Source of the DNA: Agromyces sp. Root81
GTDB lineage: Bacteria; Actinomycetota; Actinomycetes; Actinomycetales; Microbacteriaceae
Direction of reading: 5' to 3'
DNA: 64,000 nucleotides
NCBI RefSeq assembly: GCF_001429165.1
Contig: NZ_LMIR01000004.1
Coordinates: 504,923-568,922 of the forward strand
Positions 14,002 through 22,564 of this stretch are shown in pieces (position 1 is the stretch's first letter; every line of letters begins with the position of its first letter). Made by a program: the position numbers and the translations under genes. The notes below the pieces were generated by a model. That model searched no databases and was not told the DNA's origin. It saw nothing but the letters and a program-made list of their open reading frames with translations.

Positions 14002-15360
14002 ATGGACATCCTCGCCCTCGTCATCGGCCTCATCGTCGGCATCGCGCTCGGCGCCCTCGTGGCCGCGCTCGTGCTGCAGCGCCGCGCGGCGCAGGTCGCC
14101 GCCGGGGCCCCGGTCGCCGAAGACCCGGCACTCGTCGAAGCCCGCATGCAGGCCCGGCTCGCCGAGGTGCGCGTCGGTGAGGAGGCCGCGAAGGCGGTGC
14201 TCCGAGAAGAGCTCGCCTCGACGCAGGCGACGGCAGAGGCGCTCCGCGAGCAGATCCTCTCCGCACAGCACCAGTACCGCGAGCTCGTGGAGCGGCAGCG
14301 CGCCGAGGTCCAGGCCCGCGAGGCGCGCGACGCCGCAGAGAGCAAAGTCCTCCAGGCCCTCGCCCCGGTGAAGCAGTCGCTCACCGAGATGCAGTCCAAG
14401 GTGACCCAGCTCGAGAGCCAGCGCAGCCTCCAGCACGGCGAGCTGACCCAACAGTTGAAGTCCGCCGCGGAGTCCGAGGAGCGGCTGAGGTCGACGGCGG
14501 AGTCCCTGGCATCGGCGCTTCGCTCGAACAGCACGCGCGGTGTCTGGGGCGAGACGCAGCTGCGCAGCGTCGTCGAGGCCGCCGGTCTCATCGAGCGAGT
14601 CGACTTCGACGTGCAGTCGAGCATCACGAGCGACTCCGGCCACGGCCGCCCCGACATGGTCGTGCGCCTGCCCGGCGGCAAGTCGATCGCGGTCGACGCG
14701 AAGGTGCCGTTCAACGCCTACCTCGAGGCGAGCCAGATTCCCGCCACCGCGAGCGGGGCGGAGGGTGCGCGACGCGCCGAGTTCATGAAGCAGCACGTCG
14801 CCGCCGTTCGGGCGCACATCACGGCGCTCGGCTCGAAGGGGTACTGGAACGGCCTCGACGCCTCCCCCGAACTCGTCATCGCGTTCATCCCGAGCGAGTC
14901 GCTCGTCTCCGCAGCCATGGAGGCCGACCCGACCATCATGGAGTTCGCGTTCTCGAAGCGGGTCGCCCTCGCCTCGCCGGTCACCCTGTGGTCGGTGCTG
15001 AAGACCGTCGCGTTCTCGTGGCAGCAAGACGTGCTCACGAACGAGGCGAAGACGTTGTTCGACCTCAGCCGCGAGCTGTACTCGCGCCTCTCGACGACGG
15101 CGAGCCACATCGAGAAGCTCGGCCGCACCATCGAGCGCAGCGTGAAGGACTACAACGCGTTCGTCGGTTCCCTCGAACGGCAGGTGCTGCCGACCGCCCG
15201 CAAGCTCGGCGCGCTCGACGAGTCGAAGGTGCTCGCGCCCCTCACGGGCATCGAAGAAGCGCCCCGCGAGCTCACGGCGTACGAACTGGTCGCAACGTCC
15301 GGCGCCGACCTCGACCCCGAGCTGCGTCGCCAACTCGAGAACCCCGCAGACGCTGACTGA
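14002..15360 (+). CDS. rmuC: DNA recombination protein RmuC
   Basis: 452-aa RmuC: an N-terminal membrane helix (residues 2-27), a long coiled coil to about 190, then the nuclease-fold RmuC domain with R-G-V-W-G-E-T-Q-L, D-M-V-V-R-L-P-G-G-K-S-I-A-V-D-A-K-V-P and the later A-L-A-S-P-V-T-L-W-S-V-L-K-T-V. RmuC limits inversions and is thought to cleave DNA at replication-fork structures. Start ATG 14002 fits the leaderless promoter; earlier in-frame codons lie in the promoter. Length is normal. Confidence 0.95.
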   Translation: MDILALVIGLIVGIALGALVAALVLQRRAAQVAAGAPVAEDPALVEARMQARLAEVRVGEEAAKAVLREELASTQATAEALREQILSAQHQYRELVERQRAEVQAREARDAAESKVLQALAPVKQSLTEMQSKVTQLESQRSLQHGELTQQLKSAAESEERLRSTAESLASALRSNSTRGVWGETQLRSVVEAAGLIERVDFDVQSSITSDSGHGRPDMVVRLPGGKSIAVDAKVPFNAYLEASQIPATASGAEGARRAEFMKQHVAAVRAHITALGSKGYWNGLDASPELVIAFIPSESLVSAAMEADPTIMEFAFSKRVALASPVTLWSVLKTVAFSWQQDVLTNEAKTLFDLSRELYSRLSTTASHIEKLGRTIERSVKDYNAFVGSLERQVLPTARKLGALDESKVLAPLTGIEEAPRELTAYELVATSGADLDPELRRQLENPADAD

Positions 15361-15384
15361 ACCGCTCCGCGCCGGCCATCTCGA

Positions 15385-15430
15385 CTAGTCGTAGTACAGG
15401 TCGAGGCCTAGTCGTAGTACAGGTCGAGGC
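15385..15430. repeat. 23-bp tandem duplication across a stop codon
   Basis: Two identical adjacent 23-bp units (15385-15407, 15408-15430). The inner copy contains the last codons and TAG of the minus-strand SIS gene; the outer copy repeats them just downstream. Confidence 0.95.
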
Positions 15431-16040
15431 TCTCGCTCAGTCGGTCGCGTTCCTGCAGCCGGCGACCCGCGCCCTTGGCACTCGCCGTCGTCAGGGTGAC
15501 GAGCACATGGATCACGAGCGCGACCGTGGTCGGCGAGTTGGCGAACGAGGCGCTCTCGGTGTCGACGATGAGCAGCTCCTGGGCCACGTCGGCGAGCGGG
15601 GCATCGGCTGAATCGGTGATGACGATCAACGTTCCTCCGGCCTCCGCGAACCGCCGGGCGATGTCAACCGTGTACTTGCGGTACCGCGAGAGCGAGATCG
15701 CCACGAGCACATCGGTCGAGCGGACGTCGCTCAGCACGTCGAGCGGCCGCACGATCGTGCCGTCGATGAGGGACACGTTGGCGAGCCCGGCGCTCAGGTC
15801 CATCGCGAGCAGCGACGCGTAGGTGAACGACTTCGCCGCGCCGAGGATGAATCGACGACGCGATGCCACGATCGTCGCGGCGATGCGCTCGAAAGCACCC
15901 TCTTCGTGAGCCCAGTCGAGCGCCGCGAGGAAGTGCTCGCGCTCCTGTTCCACGATGCGCCGCTTGAGCAGGAGCGCAGAGCGCCGCTGCACGCGCGCGT
16001 CGTATCGTTCGTGCGGACTCCCGAGTTCGTCTGACGCCAT
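15408..16040 (-). CDS. SIS-domain protein, MurR/RpiR-like but without HTH
   Basis: 210-aa protein. Residues 60-190 form a sugar-isomerase (SIS) domain: I-L-G-A-A-K-S-F-T-Y-A-S-L-L-A-M-D-L, then V-A-I-S-L-S-R-Y-R-K-Y-T-V-D-I-A-R-R-F-A. MurR/RpiR regulators carry this domain behind a 75-residue helix-turn-helix; here the N-terminus is a 55-residue charged helical region that does not look like the HTH_6 fold. It may be a phosphosugar sensor or isomerase. Start ATG 16040 follows GGAAGGGATGAC. Beside an LD-carboxypeptidase and a beta-lactamase-fold hydrolase, a role in muropeptide or amino-sugar use is likely. Confidence 0.75.
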   Translation of the reverse strand: MASDELGSPHERYDARVQRRSALLLKRRIVEQEREHFLAALDWAHEEGAFERIAATIVASRRRFILGAAKSFTYASLLAMDLSAGLANVSLIDGTIVRPLDVLSDVRSTDVLVAISLSRYRKYTVDIARRFAEAGGTLIVITDSADAPLADVAQELLIVDTESASFANSPTTVALVIHVLVTLTTASAKGAGRRLQERDRLSESLDLYYD

Positions 16041-16174
16041 GTCATCCCTTCCGATGCAATCGTGCACGGTCGAGGGCGGTGCCAGCGACAGCGACACCCG
16101 TGCAGAGCCCCGGACTGGGGGCGTTCTCGGCGTCGTACCGTTCGCAGACCGCCCTCTCGCGGTCGTTCATCGGC

Positions 16175-17092
16175 TCACCCTGCAATGACGAGCTCGGGCG
16201 TCGGCCCGGCCGACAACGTCCCCTGCACCCCGAGCGGGACGCTCGAGGCACGAGGTCCGTGACCGAAGCCGAGCTCCCACACGAGCGGGATGCCGAGCGG
16301 AGCAAGCAACTCCTCTGCGAGGGCGCGGACCTCGGCGAGATCGCCGCACCCCTTCCAGCTCCCGAGAGCGATGCCGGCGACTCCGTCGAACCAGCCGGCC
16401 CGGAGCAGCGAGGTCAACAGGCCGTCCAGCCGGTACGGCTCCTCGTCGACGTCTTCGAGCAACGCGATGCACCCGCTGTGGTCTGCGACCGGCCGGCCGT
16501 GAGCTCCGAGCGTCATCGCGAGCAGGCTGAGGTTGCCGCCGATGATCCGGCCATGCGCCTCGCCGGCCACGATCGTCTCGGCGTCCGGCGCGGTGAACGT
16601 TCGACCCGACGCGGGCTCGAAGACGGCTCTCCGGAGGCTCTCGACGGCATCGGGGTCGTCGAGCAGGTCCGCGGTCGCCGTCATCGGCGTGAACCAGGTC
16701 GCCAGTCCCAGCCGCTCGAGCCAGTACTCGTGGATGCCCGTCACATCCGAACTGCCGCACAGCGGCTTCGGGGTCGCGGCAGCGAGCGCCTCGTGGTCGA
16801 GAAGGTCGATCATCCGAACGGAGCCGTATCCGCCACGAGCGCAGAACACGGCGTCGATCGTCTCGTCGCACCAGGCATCCTGCAGGTCGGCAGCGCGCTG
16901 CGAGTCAGAGCCTGCGAGATAGCGCGCACGCGGATGCTCCGCCGTCGCGCTCGGGTACACGACGGGTTCGAGCCCCCACTCCACGAGCAGTTCGAGCGAG
17001 CGGGCAAGCAACTCCGACGGTGGCGGCCCGCTCGGCGCGACGAGGGCGACGCGCGCGCCGGGGCTGAGTGGGCCGAGTTCGGTCGTGGTCAT
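16175..17092 (-). CDS. LD-carboxypeptidase (peptidase family S66)
   Basis: 305-aa S66 peptidase. The nucleophile elbow is G-G-Y-G-S (Ser near residue 92), followed by G-S-S-D-V-T-G-I-H, G-G-N-L-S-L-L, the E-D-V-D-E-E-P-Y-R-L-D glutamate region and the C-terminal G-F-G-H-G histidine, which together give the Ser-Glu-His triad. These cytoplasmic enzymes cleave the L,D bond of tetrapeptide stems during murein recycling; relatives include microcin C7 self-immunity protein MccF. No signal peptide. Start ATG 17092 follows a GGAG site. Same strand as the SIS gene. Confidence 0.9.
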   Translation of the reverse strand: MTTTELGPLSPGARVALVAPSGPPPSELLARSLELLVEWGLEPVVYPSATAEHPRARYLAGSDSQRAADLQDAWCDETIDAVFCARGGYGSVRMIDLLDHEALAAATPKPLCGSSDVTGIHEYWLERLGLATWFTPMTATADLLDDPDAVESLRRAVFEPASGRTFTAPDAETIVAGEAHGRIIGGNLSLLAMTLGAHGRPVADHSGCIALLEDVDEEPYRLDGLLTSLLRAGWFDGVAGIALGSWKGCGDLAEVRALAEELLAPLGIPLVWELGFGHGPRASSVPLGVQGTLSAGPTPELVIAG

Positions 17093-17302
17093 CCGGGCTC
17101 CAGATCTTCATGGCTTGGCAACTTACGTTCCGCATGGCACCCCATTCATGGCGCCGCGATCGGCAGTGATTCGCGGTTTCGCGCCCGGCGTACACCGAGG
17201 CGGACGGTCGCTGTACGCAGGCGTTGCTCGATGATACGGTGCGTAACAGGCCGTTGAGCATCGTTTCAGCATCGAGAGCCGCAAACGACGTGAGGAGCCG
17301 CG

Positions 17303-18175
17303 ATGACCGAGCGATGGAACGTGCAGGGGCTCGACGAGGCGATCTCGGCGGACCTGGCCGACCTCGGCTCCGTCGAATGGTCGGCGGCAGTCGCCGACGC
17401 GAGCACCGGTGCACTGCTGTGGTCCCACCACCCCGATCGGGTGCTCAAGACCGCGAGCGTCGGGAAGGTGTTCCTGCTCATCGAGGCGGCACGTCAGGCG
17501 GAGACCGGCGAGCTCGATCTGGATGAGCTCGTGGAGCGCCGTCCCGAAGATCTCGTCGCCGACTCCGGGCTCTGGCATGTGCTCGACGCAGGAGCGCTGA
17601 GCATCCGCGACGCCTGCGCCCTGATCGGAGCCGTGAGCGACAACCTGGCCACCAACGTGCTCGTACGCCGGCTCGGCATCGACCGCATCGGTGAGACCGG
17701 CCGAGCGCTCGGCTTCGCGTCGTCGGCATTGCTCGACCGGGTGCGAGATGACCGCGGCCCGCAGCATCCGCCGACGCTCTCGCGCGGCAACGCGGCCGAA
17801 CTCGTACGCCTGATGGCCGACCTCTCCCAGGGGCGCATCGTCTCTCGGCAGGTCTCGGCCCGAGTGCTCGGGTGGCTCGCGCTCAACACCGACCAGTCGA
17901 TGGTCGCCGCACCGTTCGGCGTCGATCCGCTCGCCCACACCGAACCGGACAACGGATTCCTGCTGCGCAACAAGACCGGCACCATCAGCACCGCGCGCAT
18001 CGACATCGGAGTCTGCGACATCGTCGACGGCGCTGGGCTCGCTTGGGCGGTGCTGGCGAACTGGCACGACGCGATCGACCGTCGCGATGCGGTGCTCGAG
18101 CGCATGACGGCGATCGGGGCCGAACTCCGCGGCGCCCTCGAGCGATCGGTCACGGCCCGCCCGACCGACGGGTGA
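17303..18175 (+). CDS. Serine hydrolase with class A beta-lactamase fold
   Basis: 290-aa protein with S-V-G-K (S-x-x-K, near residue 50), V-S-D-N (S-D-N, about 112) and N-K-T-G-T (K-T-G, about 228), the three active-site motifs of penicillin-recognising enzymes. There is no signal peptide, and I do not see a clear E-x-x-x-N omega-loop glutamate, so it may be a cytoplasmic or non-canonically secreted peptidase/esterase rather than a resistance enzyme. Start ATG 17303 follows GAGGAG. It is divergent from the LD-carboxypeptidase gene across a 210-bp spacer, consistent with a shared cell-wall-recycling locus. Confidence 0.85.
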   Translation: MTERWNVQGLDEAISADLADLGSVEWSAAVADASTGALLWSHHPDRVLKTASVGKVFLLIEAARQAETGELDLDELVERRPEDLVADSGLWHVLDAGALSIRDACALIGAVSDNLATNVLVRRLGIDRIGETGRALGFASSALLDRVRDDRGPQHPPTLSRGNAAELVRLMADLSQGRIVSRQVSARVLGWLALNTDQSMVAAPFGVDPLAHTEPDNGFLLRNKTGTISTARIDIGVCDIVDGAGLAWAVLANWHDAIDRRDAVLERMTAIGAELRGALERSVTARPTDG

Positions 18176-18182
18176 GGCCCGC

Positions 18183-18578
18183 TCAGCCGACGAGCACGCT
18201 CAGCACGTTGCCTGCTGGATCGGTGAACCACGCGATGTCCGGGCCCTGGCCGCTGGCCGAGCCTCGCGCGATGCCGCGTTCGTCGGTGCCGAAGTCGTCG
18301 GGCGCGGTGTAGATCTTCGTCACCACACCCGCCGCGTTCAGCTCGTCGACCGCGCGGTCGATGTCGTCGACCACGAGGTTCAAGATCGTGAAGCTCGCCG
18401 GCTCGTGGTTCGGCTTCGGGTAGATGAAGACCCCCTGGCCCGACGGCAGCGTGATGCGCAGTGCACCCGCGCCGGGTTCGTCGCCCACCGGCAACCCCAG
18501 TCTCGTGCCGTAGAACTCGCGGGCCGCCTCGACGTCGTCGACGCTGAACCCCGGAAACGCATCTCGAACCGTGACCAT
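18183..18578 (-). CDS. VOC family protein
   Basis: 131-aa glyoxalase-fold protein: F-P-G-F-S-V-D-D-V-E-A-A-R-E-F-Y-G-T-R-L-G-L-P-V at the start and I-L-N-L-V-V-D-D-I-D-R-A-V-D-E-L, then P-D-I-A-W-F-T-D-P-A-G-N-V-L-S-V-L at the end. Two half-barrels form one domain; enzymatic role not inferable. Start ATG 18578 has GAGAGGGG upstream. It converges with the serine hydrolase gene. Confidence 0.87.
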   Translation of the reverse strand: MVTVRDAFPGFSVDDVEAAREFYGTRLGLPVGDEPGAGALRITLPSGQGVFIYPKPNHEPASFTILNLVVDDIDRAVDELNAAGVVTKIYTAPDDFGTDERGIARGSASGQGPDIAWFTDPAGNVLSVLVG

Positions 18579-18678
18579 CGTGAACCCCTCTCACCGATAG
18601 GTGCGCCACTCGTGCGCGTGCGCACCTCGACGCCCAGACTCGCACGCGGCCCGGCAGACGTCGACCCCTGACAGGGCG

Positions 18679-20058
18679 TTAACCGGGTTCAGGGTCGGTG
18701 CGCGCGCCGAACTCACGGTCGTGCGGCTCGTCGACGGGCGGCTCGAAGCCGGCAGCGGCCTCTGCGCCAGTCACCGGCTCGGCGTCGAGCATCGCGTCGA
18801 GCGGGTGCGCGAGCTCGTCCTGCCCGAGGCGGGCGAACGCCAATGTGCCGATCGCGAGCAACGGCGACACGAGGCCGGCGATGAGGAACGCCGGCGCGAT
18901 GCCGATCCACTCGCCCACCGGGCCCGCGACGGCCATCGAGATCGGCATGAGCGCGAGCGAGACGAAGAAGTCGAGGCTCGACACCCGGCCGAGCATCGCG
19001 GGCGGCACGCGTCGCTGCAACAACGTGCCCCACACGACGCTCGCGCCCGAGAACAGCAGGCCGCAGATGAAGAGCGCCACGACCATCACCCAGAGCCACG
19101 AGGTGAATCCGATGATCGCGAGCGGGAGGCATCCGAAGCCCCACGCAAGGATCATGAGCGTCAGGTAGCGCCGCGGCAGTCGCATGGACGCGACCGCGAG
19201 CGAACCGATCGCCCCGCCGACGCCGAACGCGGCGAGCGCGAGGGCGAACGCCCCGGCGCCGCCACCGGTCTGGTCCTTCACGGCGAACGGCAGGAGCACC
19301 TCGATCGGGCCCATGATGACGAAGACCAGCAGGATCGAGAAGACGAGCGTCGCGAAGAGCCATCGCGTGCGGAGGAGGTAGGCGAAGCCGTCGCCCAGGT
19401 CGATGAAGGTCTGGCGCACCGGATGCACCGGCGGCCCGTCGAGCACCCGTCGCACGGGAGTCGTGCGCATCACGCCGAGCACCGCCGCGGCGACGACCTG
19501 GAGGACCGCGACGACCGCGAACGCGAGCCACGGCCCCTGCAGTGCGATCAGGGCGCTCGCGATCGCGGGACCGGCGGCGTTCATCACCGACGGCCGCAGC
19601 ACGCCCTCGATGCCGTTGGCGGCGAGCAGCTGCCCCTCGGGCAGGATGGCCGGCAGCCAGGCCGAGTAGGCGGGGTAGAAGAATCCGTCGGCGATGCCGA
19701 GCGCGAACGAGATGACGGCGATGTGCCACACCTCGATTTGCCCGCTGATCGCGAGGAACGCCGCCACCGAGAAGCCGACGCCGCGCACGACCTCGACCGT
19801 GAGCAGGATGCGCCGCTGCGGGATGCGGTCGGCGGCGACACCGCCGAAGAGCACCGCGAGCACGAGCCCGAGGCTCGACCCGACGGCCACGAACGAGAGG
19901 TCGACGGGCGTGCCGCCGAGTTCGACGACCTGCCAGACGGCGGAGACGATCCATGCTCCGGCGCTCAGCAGGGACGCCGCGAGCGCCGTCGTGAGCAGCC
20001 GGTACTGGCCCGATCCGAAGGGTCGGAGGGCGCGCGGGAGTCGAGCGGCGGTGGTCAC
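18679..20058 (-). CDS. MFS transporter, MFS_3/enterobactin-exporter-like
   Basis: 459-aa major facilitator protein with about 12 helices; the loop 2-3 motif reads F-G-G-V-A-A-D-R-I-P-Q-R-R-I-L, and the sequence resembles drug or siderophore exporters of the EntS/MFS_3 type (L-G-I-A-D-G-F-F-Y-P-A-Y-S-A-W-L-P-A). A 40-residue acidic C-terminal tail follows the last helix. Start GTG 20058 is placed 6 nt after CATGAT; an in-frame upstream ATG at 20160 adds a 34-residue Arg-rich segment that is not family-like. Substrate unknown. Confidence 0.85.
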   Translation of the reverse strand: MTTAARLPRALRPFGSGQYRLLTTALAASLLSAGAWIVSAVWQVVELGGTPVDLSFVAVGSSLGLVLAVLFGGVAADRIPQRRILLTVEVVRGVGFSVAAFLAISGQIEVWHIAVISFALGIADGFFYPAYSAWLPAILPEGQLLAANGIEGVLRPSVMNAAGPAIASALIALQGPWLAFAVVAVLQVVAAAVLGVMRTTPVRRVLDGPPVHPVRQTFIDLGDGFAYLLRTRWLFATLVFSILLVFVIMGPIEVLLPFAVKDQTGGGAGAFALALAAFGVGGAIGSLAVASMRLPRRYLTLMILAWGFGCLPLAIIGFTSWLWVMVVALFICGLLFSGASVVWGTLLQRRVPPAMLGRVSSLDFFVSLALMPISMAVAGPVGEWIGIAPAFLIAGLVSPLLAIGTLAFARLGQDELAHPLDAMLDAEPVTGAEAAAGFEPPVDEPHDREFGARTDPEPG

Positions 20059-20231
20059 CTGTCCATCATGTCTCGGGCCACCGTCATGGGTGGTGCGCCC
20101 GGAGCGAACGCTCGCACCGGTGCCGGTTCGCCGCCGAGCGGACAGTTGTCGTCGCTTCACCTGCGCGATCTGCGACGACTCGTGTCATCTCGACGGCTGG
20201 TCACGCACCATCCGCCACGCCTGCCGGCGCG

Positions 20232-21233
20232 TCACAGCATGTCGTCGACGAGCCACTTCTCGATCAGGTGGTCGGCCCGCACGCGGCGGATCGTGCCGGA
20301 CTTGCCGCGCAGCACGATCGACTCGGTGCGAAGGATCGGGCCCTTACGCGAGACGCCGTCGATGAGCTCGCCGTCGGTCACGCCCGTCGCGACGAAGAAG
20401 GTGTTGTCGCCCTTCACGAGGTCGTCGAGCTCGTAGACCTGGTCGCAGTCGAGGCCGGCCGCCTCGCCGCGGGCGCGCTCCGCGTCGTCCTTCGGCGCGA
20501 GGCGGCCCTGCATGAAGCCGCCGAGCGCCTTGATCGCGCACGCGGTGGTGATGCCCTCGGGGCTGCCGCCGATGCCGACGCACATGTCGATGCGCGAGTC
20601 GTAGCGTGCCGCGTTGATGCCGCCCGCGACGTCGCCGTCGCTGATGAGCCGGGTGCCGGCGCCTGCGGCGCGGATGTCGGCGATGAGCTGCTCATGACGA
20701 GGACGGTTGAGCACGGCGACGCGCATCTCGCCGACCTGCTTGCCCTTGGCCGCGGCGAGCGCCCGCAGGTTCTCGCCGATGGGCTTGCGGATGTCGACGA
20801 CACCGATGCCCGCTGCATCCGTGACGATCTTGTCCATGTAGAAGACCGACGAGGCGTCGAGCATGGTGCCGCGATCGGAGACGGCGATCACCGAGAGCGC
20901 GTTCTGGCGCCCGGCCGCCGTGAGCGAGGTGCCGTCGATCGGGTCGACCGCGATGTCGCAGGCAGGGCCGCGCCCGTTGCCCACGCGCTCCCCGTTGAAG
21001 AGCATCGGGGCTTCGTCCTTCTCGCCCTCGCCGATGACGACGACGCCGTCGAAGTTCACCGTGCCGAGGAAGGCGCGCATCGCGTCGACCGCCGCGCCGT
21101 CGGCGCCGAGCTTGTCGCCCCGACCGATCCACGGGTACGAACGGATCGCCGCGGCCTCGGTGGCGCGCACGAGTTCGAGTGCGATGTTGCGGTCGGGGTG
21201 CAAGAACAGGCTTGCGGTGTCGGTGCTCACCAT
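20232..21233 (-). CDS. glpX: Class II fructose-1,6-bisphosphatase GlpX
   Basis: 333-aa GlpX. Metal and phosphate motifs are present: W-I-G-R-G-D-K-L-G-A-D, G-E-G-E-K-D-E-A-P-M-L, D-I-A-V-D-P-I-D-G-T and G-I-G-G-S-P-E-G. In actinobacteria GlpX is usually the main or only gluconeogenic FBPase, converting fructose-1,6-bisphosphate to fructose-6-phosphate. Start ATG/GTG at 21233 is preceded by GGGAGGACC. A divergent second copy follows immediately upstream on the same strand, and aldolase (fba) is divergent beyond it. Confidence 0.95.
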   Translation of the reverse strand: MVSTDTASLFLHPDRNIALELVRATEAAAIRSYPWIGRGDKLGADGAAVDAMRAFLGTVNFDGVVVIGEGEKDEAPMLFNGERVGNGRGPACDIAVDPIDGTSLTAAGRQNALSVIAVSDRGTMLDASSVFYMDKIVTDAAGIGVVDIRKPIGENLRALAAAKGKQVGEMRVAVLNRPRHEQLIADIRAAGAGTRLISDGDVAGGINAARYDSRIDMCVGIGGSPEGITTACAIKALGGFMQGRLAPKDDAERARGEAAGLDCDQVYELDDLVKGDNTFFVATGVTDGELIDGVSRKGPILRTESIVLRGKSGTIRRVRADHLIEKWLVDDML

Positions 21234-21347
21234 CGAGGGTCCTCCCGGACGCTAGTGCGGCCGGCCAGTCGGGCGGCCATGGAACGATTCCTCAAGCCTA
21301 TGCAGCACGCCCACTGATCTCGCCCGTTTTCCGCGCGGAGGCGATGA

Positions 21348-21363
21348 AAGAATGTGCATTCTT
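21348..21363. promoter_or_regulatory. AT-rich palindrome between the two glpX genes
   Basis: AAGAATG-TG-CATTCTT, 7-bp arms around TG, about 115 bp upstream of glpX. It stands out in a 70% G+C region and has the form of a repressor or activator dimer site. The binding protein is unknown. Confidence 0.4.
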
Positions 21364-21377
21364 AACCTGACGTTCAG

Positions 21378-21393
21378 GGCGCGCCGGCGCGCC
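21378..21393. terminator. GC palindrome after the second glpX-like gene
   Basis: Two adjacent GGCGCGCC octamers form a 16-bp self-complementary sequence 25 bp past the stop of the minus-strand gene at 21418. It may fold as a termination hairpin; no U-tract. Confidence 0.3.
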
Positions 21394-21417
21394 GGGCCGC
21401 GCGCCGAGCCGGGCGCC

Positions 21418-22383
21418 TCACTCGGTGCGCACCTCGCCGACGACCGCGGCGACGCCCGGCCCCGCGTGCCAGGTGCTCACCACGGCCTCACCGCCCGGCA
21501 TCGTTCGCACGCCGGGCATGACCACGCCGCCCGGTGCACACCCGGTCACCGCGCTGAGGAACACCCAGGCCGGCGCGCTGCAGAGCTCGCCGAGCGACCA
21601 GACGCGATCGAGCGCGAGGCCGCCGGCCAGCAGTCGCTCCCGCTCCCCGCCCGACTGGGGCGCGAGTCGCGCCCACATCGAGCCGCCGAGCGCGCGCACT
21701 GCCGCTGCGGTCAGCACGCCCTCCGGCGCCCCGCCGATGCCCGAAACGAGGTCGAGCCCAGCTCCGCCGCCTGCCGCACGCAAGCTCCGCTCGACGTCGC
21801 CGTGCACGAAGAGCTCGACGGATGCCCCTGCCGCCCGCGCCTCGGCGACGAACCCCTCGTTCCTCGGCCGCTCCTGCACGGCGACCCGCACCTCGGACGG
21901 CGCGATGCCCCGCGCCGCCGCGATGCGGGCGACGAGTTCGCCGACGGAGGCGCCGGCCGGGGCATCCGGAAGCCACGTGACGTGCTTCTCGAGGTAGTGG
22001 GCGGCGCCGAGCGCGGCGAGCGCACCGCGCGGCGCCACCGCGAGCACGGCCATCGCACCGGGCGCTCCCGACGCGGCGAGTCGCGTGCCGTCGACCGGGT
22101 CCACGGCGAGATCGAGCGCGGGCGCATCACGGCCGGCGCGTCCGAACCGCTCGCCCACGAAGAGCATGGGCGCCTCGTCCTTCTCCCCCTCGCCGACCAC
22201 GACGACCCCGTCGACGTCGAGCCCGCCGAGCGCAGTGCGCAGCGCCCGCACGGCGAGCGCGTCGACGCCGTGGCCGTCGCCCGAGCCGACGAGGGGCGCT
22301 GCGGCGAGAGCGGCGAGCGCTGTCGCGCGGCGGAATCCGTCGACGAGTCCGAGTTCGGCGAGGCGGAGCGGGTCGGTCGGCAC
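21418..22383 (-). CDS. Second GlpX-type fructose-bisphosphatase (divergent paralog)
   Basis: 321-aa paralog of the neighbouring GlpX. The metal-binding motifs are kept: G-S-G-D-G-H-G-V-D, G-E-G-E-K-D-E-A-P-M-L, D-L-A-V-D-P-V-D-G-T and G-I-G-G-A-P-E-G. The C-terminal 45 residues differ: R-T-E-S-I-V-L-R-G-K-S-G of GlpX is replaced by A-P-G-G-V-V-M-P-G-V-R. It should be catalytically competent, but substrate (fructose- or sedoheptulose-bisphosphate, or another sugar bisphosphate) and regulation may differ. GTG 22383 follows GGGAGGG. Unusually alanine-rich. Confidence 0.85.
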   Translation of the reverse strand: MPTDPLRLAELGLVDGFRRATALAALAAAPLVGSGDGHGVDALAVRALRTALGGLDVDGVVVVGEGEKDEAPMLFVGERFGRAGRDAPALDLAVDPVDGTRLAASGAPGAMAVLAVAPRGALAALGAAHYLEKHVTWLPDAPAGASVGELVARIAAARGIAPSEVRVAVQERPRNEGFVAEARAAGASVELFVHGDVERSLRAAGGGAGLDLVSGIGGAPEGVLTAAAVRALGGSMWARLAPQSGGERERLLAGGLALDRVWSLGELCSAPAWVFLSAVTGCAPGGVVMPGVRTMPGGEAVVSTWHAGPGVAAVVGEVRTE

Positions 22384-22426
22384 GCGTCCATCCTGCCCTC
22401 CCCGAGCGGCGCTCACCCCGCTACCG

Positions 22427-22489
22427 CGGAGATCTGCGCGAATACGGATGCATCTGCGGCACGGGATCCGAATCTGCGCAGATCTCCGA
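22427..22489. repeat. 63-bp palindromic element, copy 1 (upstream of fba)
   Basis: Outer arms of 13 bp (CGGAGATCTGCGC at 22427-22439 and its complement at 22476-22488) enclose a variable centre. The same 63-bp layout, about two-thirds identical and best conserved at both ends, occurs at 60692-60754 upstream of eno. It ends 36 bp before the probable -10 of fba (TAGACT, 22525-22530). Confidence 0.7.
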
Positions 22490-22564
22490 ATCCGGCGACA
22501 CCTGAGCACACCTCGGCAAGTCGGTAGACTCGACGCCAAACCCACTGTCGTCCGAAGGAGCACC

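Noticed and set aside
18601..20436. 611-codon plus-strand frame opposite the MFS transporter, rich in Arg, Glu and His
   Set aside because: Shadow frame produced by high third-position G+C of the minus-strand MFS gene; charged, low-complexity translation without motifs, while the minus strand has a clear 12-helix transporter.
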